A stretch of DNA of 9,814 bases from CAZNFR01 sp964572225 (GTDB lineage: Bacteria > Bacteroidota > Bacteroidia > Bacteroidales > GCA-2748055), in assembly GCA_964572225.1 (NCBI GenBank), contig CAZNFR010000108.1, positions 1-9,814 on the forward strand, read 5' to 3'. Under the pieces are notes generated by a model. The model saw only the letters and a list, made by a program, of their open reading frames with translations, did no database searches and was not told where the DNA came from. Made by a program: the position numbers and the translations under genes. Each line of letters starts with the position of its first letter. Position 1 is the stretch's first letter. Of this stretch, positions 1 to 6,322 are shown piece after piece.

Positions 1-31
1 AGAGGATAAGGCAGGTACAGGTATTTATTAA
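1..31 (+). CDS. C-terminal tail of an upstream gene, possibly csgE (partial)
   Basis: One frame reads EDKAGTGIY and then a TAA stop at 29-31, ten bases before the csgF start. Curli operons commonly place csgE just before csgF, and this tight spacing fits an operon, so a csgE end is a reasonable guess. Nine residues cannot identify a family. The csgF frame is also open back to the window edge, so this tail may not be real. Confidence 0.3.
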   Translation, partial: EDKAGTGIY

Positions 32-41
32 TAATAATAAA

Positions 42-464
42 ATGAAGGAGATACTTTTTCTTTTTGGAAGCCTGATGTTCCTGTCTACAATCTGTCTTAC
101 TGCACAGGAATTTGTTTATACTCCTAAAAATCCGGCCTTTGGCGGCAATACTTTTAATTATCAGTGGATGCTGAGTTCTGCCCAGGCACAGGATACCTAT
201 GAAGCTCCTCAGGACGAAACCGACAGATATGGATATAACAGAGATCCTGCAAAGGATTTTGCGGAGAGTCTTAACCGGCAAATCTTAAGTCGTTTATCCA
301 GGGAAATTATCACACGGCAATTTGGTGAAGAAGATCTGGAAGAAGGCACCTATGTCCTTGGAAACTATCAAATCGATATAGGCAATTCGATTGATGGAAT
401 AAATATCACCATAGTAGATAATTCAACAGGATCAACAACCACTGTTTCAGTTCCTTATTTTTAA
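42..464 (+). CDS. csgF: Curli assembly/transport component CsgF
   Basis: CsgF is a secreted factor that docks on the CsgG pore and couples curlin export to nucleation at the cell surface. The 140-residue protein starts with a hydrophobic signal peptide (about residues 1-21, cleavage near LTA-Q). The mature N-terminus carries the family's hallmark, NPAFGGN (30-36), followed by LSSAQAQ (44-50). In E. coli CsgF the equivalent N-terminal segment inserts into the CsgG channel. The C-terminal half (YQIDIGNS..., ITIVDNSTGSTTTVSV) matches the end of CsgF, where IVDIAN and NVTDRKTGQTSTIQV stand. The leader is an AT-rich AAT repeat without a Shine-Dalgarno sequence, as is common in Bacteroidota. The ATG at 42 is chosen because it gives a complete signal peptide. 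csgG follows 12 bp downstream, so the two are almost certainly co-transcribed. Identification is firm. Confidence 0.95.
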   Translation: MKEILFLFGSLMFLSTICLTAQEFVYTPKNPAFGGNTFNYQWMLSSAQAQDTYEAPQDETDRYGYNRDPAKDFAESLNRQILSRLSREIITRQFGEEDLEEGTYVLGNYQIDIGNSIDGINITIVDNSTGSTTTVSVPYF

Positions 465-476
465 TTAAGATTGGTA

Positions 477-1847
477 ATGCGAGTCAAGATTTGTTTGAAG
501 GGATTGAGTATCCTTTATTTCCTGTTTTTTATCGTTTCATGCAGTCCCGTTTATCATCAGTCATTGGGGACCCGCGAAGCTCAACTGGGTCCGGAGACTC
601 CCGTAAAAAAGGATCTGCTTTCCCTGCCAGAGCCCGATGAAAAAATCGTTGTAGCCGTATATAAATTCAGGGATCAGACCGGTCAGTATAAAGCCATCGA
701 AACCGGTGCCAGCTGGTCAACCGCTGTAACTCAGGGGGCTACCAATATTCTTATCCGCGCTTTAGAGGAATCCGGATGGTTTGTACCCATCGAACGTGAA
801 AACATCAGCAACCTACTTAATGAAAGAAAGATCATACGATCCAGTCGGGAGCAATACGAAGGCAACAACAACATGCTCTTACCCCCTTTGCTATTCGCGG
901 GAGTTTTAATTGAAGGAGGCATTGTATCCTATGAATCCAATGTTCTAACCGGAGGAGCCGGAGTCAGATATTTCGGCACCGATGCTTCTGCCCAATACAG
1001 GGAGGACAGAGTAAGTATATATCTTCGGGCAGTCTCCACAAGCAATGGTAAAATCCTGAAAACCGTTTATACAACCAAATCCATCTTATCCCAGGAAGTA
1101 TCCATGGGGGTTTTCAGATATGTCAAATTCAAGAGACTATTGGAAGCCGAAACCGGCTATACCTATAACGAACCTACTGAGCTGGCTGTCACCGAAGCCA
1201 TTGAGAAAGCAGTTCAAAGCCTTATTATTGAAGGAATCCTGGATAATCTCTGGGCACTCAAGCACCCTGCTCAATATAATTCTGAAATTTTTGATGAATA
1301 TAAAAAAGAAAAAGAAGAAAACCTGGAACTGGATTTGATAGACAGGCCCTACGATCCCATGCTCAGAGATAAGGTCTTTCTAAATGTCACCAGTTCTGCT
1401 CAATGGTACAATGGTGATTTCTCCAAAGGACCTGTAAAACCGGGGGGTATTTTCAGATTCGGATTTGCTTTAAACAAATCGATTTTTATGCAGGCCGGAT
1501 TTGGTTCCAGCTTTCTCAGCATAAATGAGAGGAGCTCCAGCGTTAGCTATATTAATGAATTGGATCTGATATTTCTGTTGAACCGTTACGGTCATTTCAG
1601 TCCTTATATAAAAACGGGGTTTGGCCTCATGACCAATTTTGGCGAGGACGTCGGATTCTCCAATGAAAAGTGGCTGCCATACCTGACTACAGGCTTGGGT
1701 GCCGAGTATTTATTTTCAAAAAGATTCGGACTTTCGGGGGGAGCCTTCTTTAAACCATTCATGAACGACCAGTTTGATGGGGAATCTGTTGGAGATTATA
1801 ACGATAGTTTTTGGGGAGCTGAACTGGGACTGAAATTTTACTTTTAA
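477..1847 (+). CDS. csgG: Curli secretion channel lipoprotein CsgG with a C-terminal beta-barrel-like extension
   Basis: CsgG forms the nonameric outer-membrane pore that exports curli subunits. From the ATG at 477 (456 residues) there is a lipoprotein signal ending IVSC, with lipidated Cys22. A TTG at 471 is in frame but gives a poorer start. The CsgG domain covers about residues 45-270 and shows VAVYKFRDQTGQYK, STAVTQ, WFVPIERE, NLLNERKIIR, EGGIVSYESNV, GGAGVRYFG, GVFRYVKFKRLLE, GYTYNEP and LWALKHP, each matching E. coli CsgG closely. E. coli CsgG (277 residues) stops soon after the last motif. Here a charged linker (about 270-298) leads to about 158 more residues of alternating hydrophobic and polar strands ending in an aromatic Phe, typical of a small outer-membrane barrel. 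The constriction loop has Trp80 where E. coli has the clamp Phe56. The core function is certain and the role of the extension is unknown. Confidence 0.95.
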   Translation: MRVKICLKGLSILYFLFFIVSCSPVYHQSLGTREAQLGPETPVKKDLLSLPEPDEKIVVAVYKFRDQTGQYKAIETGASWSTAVTQGATNILIRALEESGWFVPIERENISNLLNERKIIRSSREQYEGNNNMLLPPLLFAGVLIEGGIVSYESNVLTGGAGVRYFGTDASAQYREDRVSIYLRAVSTSNGKILKTVYTTKSILSQEVSMGVFRYVKFKRLLEAETGYTYNEPTELAVTEAIEKAVQSLIIEGILDNLWALKHPAQYNSEIFDEYKKEKEENLELDLIDRPYDPMLRDKVFLNVTSSAQWYNGDFSKGPVKPGGIFRFGFALNKSIFMQAGFGSSFLSINERSSSVSYINELDLIFLLNRYGHFSPYIKTGFGLMTNFGEDVGFSNEKWLPYLTTGLGAEYLFSKRFGLSGGAFFKPFMNDQFDGESVGDYNDSFWGAELGLKFYF

Positions 1848-1866
1848 GAAAAGAATTATATCAAAG

Positions 1867-2511
1867 ATGAATACACTCAAAACTCTTTTAATTTCGCTAC
1901 TTATTCTTTCAATCACTGGATGTGAAGAGAATAAACTGGATGTCGAGAAATTTGGGACCATTTCAGGAACCATATTGGATGGGAATGACTATAGCCCTCT
2001 TGAGGGGGTATTAATAACCACCACCCCTGCAAGCACTACTGCTCTCACTGATGAGAAGGGTGAATTCAGATTTGATAAAGTGAAAAAAGGAGAGGTTGCG
2101 CTTACCGCACGCAGAAAGGATTATCTGAGTACCAGCATCAGCGTTGCGGTGTATGAGGACGAGGTAACTGTGCTTTCGTTTTATTTGCTTGAAGACGAGA
2201 ATGATATCGGGTGGGTTACCATCTACGATCCCGTTCCTGGAAACGGGGCGGTAAACCAGGATATTTCTTTTACCTTCCAGTGGAAAGTCGATCAACAGTA
2301 TAAGGATAATCAACTCAATTATACGGTTTACTATTTTGCCTCGGGTTCAACAGTGCAGCAGATTGCGGGTGAGAACTTAAACTCAACGGAAGTGGTTATT
2401 GACAATTTAAGTTATGAGACCACTTATTATTGGTATGTTATTGCTAAGAATGAAGGAAGAATCGTAGCAAACAGTCCGACCTGGACCTTTAAAACCAAAG
2501 CTGAGGATTAG
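1867..2511 (+). CDS. Curli-operon lipoprotein with carboxypeptidase-regulatory-like and FN3-like domains
   Basis: This 214-residue protein begins with a lipoprotein signal ending ITGC (Cys19). The next residues are EEN, and acidic residues directly after the cysteine are the known Bacteroidota signal for moving lipoproteins to the outer face of the outer membrane. Residues about 29-108 resemble a carboxypeptidase-regulatory-like domain: GTISGTILDG, then PLEGVLITTTP, DEKGEFRFDKV and KGEVALTARRKDY. Residues about 115-210 resemble a fibronectin-III/Ig-like domain: DPVPGNGAVNQ, FTFQWKV, YTVYYF and a closing LSYETTYYWYVIAKNEG...TWTFKT. No catalytic residues are visible, so the likely job is adhesion or scaffolding at the surface. 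It lies 19 bp after csgG on the same strand, so it is probably the operon's last gene and may help anchor or organise curli, but that link is inferred from position only. Confidence 0.85.
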   Translation: MNTLKTLLISLLILSITGCEENKLDVEKFGTISGTILDGNDYSPLEGVLITTTPASTTALTDEKGEFRFDKVKKGEVALTARRKDYLSTSISVAVYEDEVTVLSFYLLEDENDIGWVTIYDPVPGNGAVNQDISFTFQWKVDQQYKDNQLNYTVYYFASGSTVQQIAGENLNSTEVVIDNLSYETTYYWYVIAKNEGRIVANSPTWTFKTKAED

Positions 2512-2614
2512 GAATAGAAGGTGATTTTCAAACTAAAATGCTATTGTGATTGCTGGTCTGATATTACCACATTAATTGCAAGTCACTTTTCTCAACGATC
2601 TCTCTGGACTCACG

Positions 2615-2622
2615 TATCTTTT
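2615..2622 (+). promoter_or_regulatory. Candidate -7 promoter element for the pentarepeat secreted protein
   Basis: TATCTTTT lies 28 bp before the ATG at 2651 and resembles the Bacteroidota -7 element TAnnTTTG. The same core occurs before the kinase gene and the TolC-type gene in this window. No clear TTTG -33 box stands 19-21 bp upstream, so this is weak. The rest of the 2512-2650 gap shows no gene and no convincing terminator hairpin, so read-through from the curli operon is possible. Confidence 0.3.
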
Positions 2623-2650
2623 TTCCTTATTTTTACTCATTCAAAATTAA

Positions 2651-4741
2651 ATGAGTAAAACTATGGCACTAACCTTAAGAACTATCCTGTTTTCAGGTAT
2701 TTTTTTAATTGCTCTCTCATCAACTGCATTAAAAGCTCAGGATAAAGTTTCGTGGCTCGAGGATTTCACCACCGAAATGACGGTAGGAAGCGACATCTAC
2801 GAGTATCGCTTTAATACGGTTGATGGTAATGATTGTAAACTGAAAATCGAAGAATTGCTGACGGATAAAAAGGGTTCCACCGAAAGCCGTTACTGGATCT
2901 TTTATCTATCCGATCTTGATCCTGCTGCAATGAACTTCAAGCCTTCCGGAAAATCCGTATCCCTCACCCTGGAAACCCGGAAATCACAGAAATTCATCTC
3001 TTACTACGAGGAGGGTGAATTCGACGAGTATACCGAAGAGATTGAACTCACCATGAGTGAGGTGGATCTAAGCCGGAACTTCATCGATGCCATGAAGGAA
3101 AACAGTTCCGGTTGCGCCGAAAGTCAGGCTGCATGGTCCAATCCCGAAGAAGCATTCGACTGGCTCATCTCCAACATCGGAAAAGCCAATGACGACGATA
3201 TTCGCTGGGAACAAAAATTCCTGCGTGGTGAAAAACCTTTCCTGGCAAATGTCGAGATGCAATCGACCGATGATGACGGGGAAACTGAAAGCTTTACTTA
3301 TCTTTTTAACCTTAACGATATTAATCCCCTGGCCGTCAATCTGGATGTTTCAGGTCGTACACTCAGCATTGAGGTTCCCGTTCGGGAAGGAAAAAGACTC
3401 ATTGAGATGAAGGGTCCTGATGGAAAAGAGTATGTTGATGAAATGGTAATGTATGCCGATGATATCGAAGTAGCCAGACAAATTGTCAATTCCCTGAGCT
3501 TTCTGGTTAGCAACACCAGCGTGGAAAGGCCGGGCTGGGAAAACTATTCCTCTGCCCTGGAGTTTATTTCTTCAAACCTGGGAGAGTTCAGCATTGAAGA
3601 TGACAAAATCAGCAATGAACTGAGTTTCGATCCCTTTCCGGATGGTAAGGTTACTTTCAAGGTTACCGAAACCAGTGCTGAAGGAGAGGAGGAAGTCATG
3701 AGTTATATCTTCTATCCGCATGATATTGTGGATGTTCTTAACCTTGAAGTATCCAAAACCAATGTTGCAGTTGTATTTGAAACCAAAAACGACCGTGATT
3801 TTATCCGGCTGGAAAGCGGGGAAACGGCTGAGGGGTATGAATCTTCCATGGAATTGAAGGTGGCGGATGTGGAATTGGCAAGGAATATCATAAAAGCCTT
3901 TGAATTCGCTATTGAGCAGAGTATAGAGCAAATCGATGAATTTGCTTCAGTGGCCGAAGTTAAATCCTGGTTTGGAGATTTCATTGCCGATCTGTATGGG
4001 GACGGTGCCAACTACGAACAGGAAATGCTCCTGGATGAATCCATGGAAAATCAACTCACCTTCAAACTCAAAGTTACCGAGGACGATGGAGAGGTGATCC
4101 TGGACGAGTATATTTTCTATCCGGATGATCTCAGCCTGGATGAGCTGGAAATCAGTGTTAAAGCCAAGAAGATGAATGTCCCTCTGGTAACCGGAAAAGA
4201 CGATTTCATTAAGCACTACCAAAATGGCATACTTCAGAAATTTGAAGATGAATTCGAGGTTTATTTTGTAGATCCTCTGGTAGCGAAAAATTTTATGGCT
4301 GCAATACGCTTCCTTGGAGAGAATTCGAAAGTGGAGAACCGCGAGGAAATGAGCAAAGAAGATGCCATGGCTTTTATTTCATCCAACATTATGGATATTG
4401 AGTTACAGGATGAGAAATTTGAACAAAGCCTGGAAGTAATTGAAGAAGGCAATTGCAAATTGAGATTTACCCGTGTGGAAACGGATGATAAAGGAGAGAG
4501 CGATGAATTTATTTACGAATTCACCGTCTCCGACATTCATCCCCGCACTTCGCAACTGGAAATCAGCGGAGAACTGGTGGAGGTACACCTGATAACCAGG
4601 GGTAACGAAGACCTGATCAAACCCTATGAAAACGGGGAGGCTGAAAATTTCCAGGATGAATTCACCATTCTTGTTGATGATGTTTTGATCGCCAAAAAAA
4701 CACTGGCTGTCTTTGCCGCTTTATCGGAAGCCTGCAGGTAA
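2651..4741 (+). CDS. Secreted protein of five tandem 135-residue units, unknown function
   Basis: I do not recognise this 696-residue protein as a named family. It has a signal peptide (residues 1-29, cleavage near ALKA-Q) and no lipobox or transmembrane segment afterwards, so it is probably periplasmic or secreted. The rest is five divergent repeats. Each seems to run: a short helix (DWLISNI, EFISSNL, AFISSNI), strands with a basic/acidic pattern, an anchor (IFYLSDLDP, LFNLNDIN, IFYPHDI, IFYPDDL, EFTVSDIHP), strands such as VSLTLETRK, an ENGE-type turn, and a closing helix (VELARNIIKAF, PLVAKNFMAAI). Strands followed by a C-terminal helix suggest a PH-like or related small beta fold, but that is inference. 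The only cysteines are 62, 155, 602 and 695. The protein is strongly acidic. It follows the curli operon by 139 bp on the same strand and probably has its own promoter. A surface or matrix role is possible but unproven. Confidence 0.9.
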   Translation: MSKTMALTLRTILFSGIFLIALSSTALKAQDKVSWLEDFTTEMTVGSDIYEYRFNTVDGNDCKLKIEELLTDKKGSTESRYWIFYLSDLDPAAMNFKPSGKSVSLTLETRKSQKFISYYEEGEFDEYTEEIELTMSEVDLSRNFIDAMKENSSGCAESQAAWSNPEEAFDWLISNIGKANDDDIRWEQKFLRGEKPFLANVEMQSTDDDGETESFTYLFNLNDINPLAVNLDVSGRTLSIEVPVREGKRLIEMKGPDGKEYVDEMVMYADDIEVARQIVNSLSFLVSNTSVERPGWENYSSALEFISSNLGEFSIEDDKISNELSFDPFPDGKVTFKVTETSAEGEEEVMSYIFYPHDIVDVLNLEVSKTNVAVVFETKNDRDFIRLESGETAEGYESSMELKVADVELARNIIKAFEFAIEQSIEQIDEFASVAEVKSWFGDFIADLYGDGANYEQEMLLDESMENQLTFKLKVTEDDGEVILDEYIFYPDDLSLDELEISVKAKKMNVPLVTGKDDFIKHYQNGILQKFEDEFEVYFVDPLVAKNFMAAIRFLGENSKVENREEMSKEDAMAFISSNIMDIELQDEKFEQSLEVIEEGNCKLRFTRVETDDKGESDEFIYEFTVSDIHPRTSQLEISGELVEVHLITRGNEDLIKPYENGEAENFQDEFTILVDDVLIAKKTLAVFAALSEACR
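2741..4738 (+). repeat. Five tandem coding repeats with a 135-codon (405-bp) period
   Basis: The anchor aspartate of the DLD/DIN/DIV/DLS/DIH motif falls at residues 88, 223, 358, 493 and 628, each exactly 135 apart. The start helix (residues 168, 302, 437, 572) and the closing helix Arg/Lys (142, 276, 411, 546, 682) keep the same spacing within one residue. Approximate units are residues 31-160, 161-295, 296-430, 431-565 and 566-696. Sequence identity between units is low, so the duplication is old, yet the length has been conserved. Confidence 0.85.
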
Positions 4742-4757
4742 GATAAACTAATTGTGC

Positions 4758-4785
4758 AAAAAGCCGGCAATGCCGGCTTTTTTTT
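4758..4785. terminator. Strong hairpin terminator, probably bidirectional
   Basis: AAAAAGCCGGC and GCCGGCTTTTT flank an AAT loop, followed by a continuous T run to 4785. It starts 16 bp after the stop codon of the five-repeat protein, so it should end that transcript. The A run at 4758-4762 gives a T run on the minus strand, so it can also serve transcripts arriving from the tRNA side. Confidence 0.85.
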
Positions 4786-4802
4786 GTTGACCCGCCAGGG
4801 CT
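4786..4802 (-). repeat. 17-bp copy of the tRNA-Gln 3' end (tRNA remnant or att-like repeat)
   Basis: GTTGACCCGCCAGGGCT occurs here and again at 4888-4904, where it forms the 3' acceptor strand and T-stem of tRNA-Gln. The copies are 102 bp apart in the same orientation, and each is followed, on the minus strand, by a GC-rich CCGGC hairpin. The rest of a tRNA is not recognisable next to this copy. It may be a decayed tandem tRNA-Gln or an attachment-site scar. Confidence 0.7.
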
Positions 4803-4862
4803 TCCCGATTGTTTTTTTTGAAGAAAAATACATCGGGATAAACTTCTCGCCATCTTGGAATG

Positions 4863-4885
4863 AAAAAACCGGCTTGCGCCGGTTT
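4863..4885 (-). terminator. Terminator of tRNA-Gln
   Basis: Read on the minus strand, the stem AAACCGGC / GCCGGTTT with a 4-nt loop (GCAA) is followed by a run of six T (A run at 4863-4868). It begins a few bases after the tRNA 3' end, as expected for a single tRNA transcript. Confidence 0.75.
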
Positions 4886-4888
4886 GCG

Positions 4889-4961
4889 TTGACCCGCCAG
4901 GGCTCGAACCTGGACTCTTCTGAACCAAAATCAGACGTGTTGCCAATTACACCACGGGTCA
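4889..4961 (-). tRNA. tRNA-Gln (anticodon UUG)
   Basis: The minus strand folds as a full 73-nt cloverleaf. The acceptor stem TGACCCG pairs with CGGGTCA, and the discriminator base is A. The D stem is GTGT/ACAC. The anticodon stem TCTGA/TCAGA encloses loop TTTTGGT with anticodon TTG, which reads CAA (Gln). The T stem CCAGG/CCTGG encloses loop TTCGAGC. The CCA end is not encoded: the bases after the discriminator are CGC, so CCA must be added by a nucleotidyltransferase. The opening T-A pair is usual for bacterial tRNA-Gln. The gene stands alone, with its own promoter element upstream and terminator downstream. Confidence 0.97.
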
Positions 4962-4980
4962 ATATCCCATTTGGAGGGGC

Positions 4981-4988
4981 CAAATTTA
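4981..4988 (-). promoter_or_regulatory. Candidate -7 promoter element of tRNA-Gln
   Basis: The minus strand reads TAAATTTG, an exact match to the Bacteroidota -7 consensus TAnnTTTG, 19 bp before the first base of the tRNA. A clear -33 TTTG at the standard distance is not seen; the sequence there is very A/T rich. Confidence 0.55.
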
Positions 4989-5106
4989 CGGAATTTTTTT
5001 ATTTAAGCATAATAATTTCACAAGGGAAATTAAGATTTCCAGGTTTTTGTTTTTTCCCTAAAAAACCATGTGTTGAGAAGGTTGGTTATGAGCCTAAAAT
5101 GTAAAA

Positions 5107-5128
5107 ACCCGGAGCAAAAACTCCGGGT
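5107..5128 (-). terminator. Orphan hairpin, terminator-like on the minus strand
   Basis: ACCCGGAG and CTCCGGGT pair perfectly over 8 bp around a 6-nt loop. On the minus strand the stem runs into TTTTTAC, giving a usable U tract, while on the plus strand it runs into GTAAACC, which does not. No gene on either strand obviously ends here. The 4990-5284 stretch otherwise holds no convincing coding region, only the tRNA promoter on its left and the kinase promoter region on its right. Confidence 0.5.
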
Positions 5129-5181
5129 GTAAACCGTGAAAAAGGATTTAAATATAAAATTTGAAGTAAAAATACCGGTTT

Positions 5182-5230
5182 TTCCCATAAATCAAAAACA
5201 GATTTGATATTAACGTCCAAGTTCCCATAA
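5182..5230 (+). repeat. 9-bp direct repeat upstream of the kinase promoter
   Basis: TTCCCATAA occurs at 5182-5190 and 5222-5230, exactly 40 bp apart, close to four helical turns. The second copy ends 3 bp before the -33 box of the kinase promoter. Between them lies a small inverted repeat, ATCAAA (5191-5196) and TTTGAT (5203-5208). This arrangement is suggestive of regulator binding, but short repeats in A/T-rich DNA can arise by chance. Confidence 0.4.
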
Positions 5231-5233
5231 CTT

Positions 5234-5264
5234 TTTGAGTGATGGTCATTTATTGCTATCTTTA
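5234..5264 (+). promoter_or_regulatory. Bacteroidota-type promoter of the histidine kinase gene
   Basis: TTTG at 5234-5237 is followed by a 19-bp spacer and TATCTTTA at 5257-5264. This closely fits the Bacteroidota sigma consensus TTTG-N19-21-TAnnTTTG, with one mismatch at the last position. The ATG lies 20 bp downstream, leaving a leader of roughly 15 nt and no Shine-Dalgarno sequence. It is the best promoter in the window. Confidence 0.65.
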
Positions 5265-5284
5265 GCTTCTGCAAACCCTTAACC

Positions 5285-6322
5285 ATGATCCAATCTCTGA
5301 AGAAAATATTTCTCAGCACGATCGCCCTGCACTTATATTTTTGGCTGACGGTCTATCTTTCTTTCAGCCTGCTCTACATTTTTCCGAAAATTCGTACCGA
5401 GGAACTGTTAAACAATCTGATCTATTTGCCCGGGGATATTCTCTTTACCTATTTTTTTCTTTATGTCCTTCACAATTTGATTATTGAGAAGAAAAAAATT
5501 TTCCTTTTTGCTTTTTTCTTTATCCTATCCATTGTGGTTTATTCCTTTATCTCCTATAGCATTGATCAGTTTCTCATCCCTCAGGTTTTTGGAAAATCGG
5601 AATTCACACAATATAATCTGCGCACCTTTATGCATACAAGCTGGGTGATCGTACTTATTGCCCTGGCAGCAGGGTACCTTAAAATGCTTAGGACCTGGTT
5701 ACGGACCGATAAAGATAAGGTCAGGCTTGACCTCGAAAAAACCGAAGCTTATAATCAGTTGCTCCGCTCAAAGATCAATCCTCATTTCCTTTTTAATACG
5801 CTGAATAATATTAACAGCCTCATAGAGATTGACAAGAAGAAGACCCGCGATTCCATTATAAGACTTGCAGATCTGATGGCATATATGGTTTATGATGCGG
5901 ATACAGAAATAGTTTCCCTGGAAACAGAATTACAATACATCGAAAATTTTATTGCCCTTCAATTGCTACGGGTGGATAACGAAAACTTTGTGGATTACCG
6001 GATTGAGGGAAAACCTCATACAAAAAGGATTGCCTCCATGTTATTGATCCCTTTTATCGAAAATGCTTTCAAATTCGCGGATCGCAATGCTGTGCCCGGA
6101 ATAAACCTGCGCTGTAGTATCTATGAAAATTCACTTGAACTGATGGTTAGTAATCGGATCACCCCTGAAGTTGGGGATATTTCACAGGGTGGGTTTGGAA
6201 TTGAAAACGTCAAAAAACGACTTCGAAATCTTTACCCGGGTAAATCAGAACTTAAAATTACCCGGGATCAGGATGAATTTACAGTTTACCTAATGATCAG
6301 TGATCTGAAAAAAACGGATTAA
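5285..6322 (+). CDS. LytS/YehU-family sensor histidine kinase
   Basis: This 345-residue membrane kinase belongs to the His_kinase family of LytS/YehU-type sensors, which usually phosphorylate a LytTR response regulator. Four hydrophobic segments (about 10-34, 46-66, 71-93, 118-134) form the sensor part, with no separate extracellular domain. A short coiled linker (about 138-160) leads to the phospho-acceptor motif INPHFLFNTLNNI, with His167. The N box is PFIENAFKF (256-264), and the G box is GGFGIENVKKRLRNLYP (302-318). The usual N-box ending KHG is replaced by KFA, so ATP-binding detail may differ although the essential Asn260 is present. In this family the regulator gene normally follows directly, but here the next gene is a convergent ThuA-like protein, so the kinase is an orphan within the window. 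Its stimulus is unknown. Confidence 0.93.
   Translation: MIQSLKKIFLSTIALHLYFWLTVYLSFSLLYIFPKIRTEELLNNLIYLPGDILFTYFFLYVLHNLIIEKKKIFLFAFFFILSIVVYSFISYSIDQFLIPQVFGKSEFTQYNLRTFMHTSWVIVLIALAAGYLKMLRTWLRTDKDKVRLDLEKTEAYNQLLRSKINPHFLFNTLNNINSLIEIDKKKTRDSIIRLADLMAYMVYDADTEIVSLETELQYIENFIALQLLRVDNENFVDYRIEGKPHTKRIASMLLIPFIENAFKFADRNAVPGINLRCSIYENSLELMVSNRITPEVGDISQGGFGIENVKKRLRNLYPGKSELKITRDQDEFTVYLMISDLKKTD

Noticed and set aside
3068..4588. Several open frames of 60-119 codons antisense to or out of frame within the five-repeat gene
   Set aside because: They are by-products of its codon bias; the main frame has the signal peptide and the regular repeats.
4803..4838. Inverted repeat TCCCGAT / ATCGGGA as a terminator
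   Set aside because: The 7-bp stem has a 22-nt loop and no T run after it, so it is too weak to call.
4786..4904. Active integrated mobile element bounded by the 17-bp repeats
   Set aside because: Only 85 bp lie between the copies, with no integrase or cargo, so at most a scar remains.
4754..5104. Plus-strand open frame of 116 codons
   Set aside because: It runs through two terminator hairpins and the whole tRNA-Gln on the other strand, and its translation has no protein-like pattern.
5086..5319. Minus-strand open frame of 77 codons upstream of the kinase
   Set aside because: It overlaps the kinase start and promoter, has a terminator-like hairpin inside the frame, and resembles no family.
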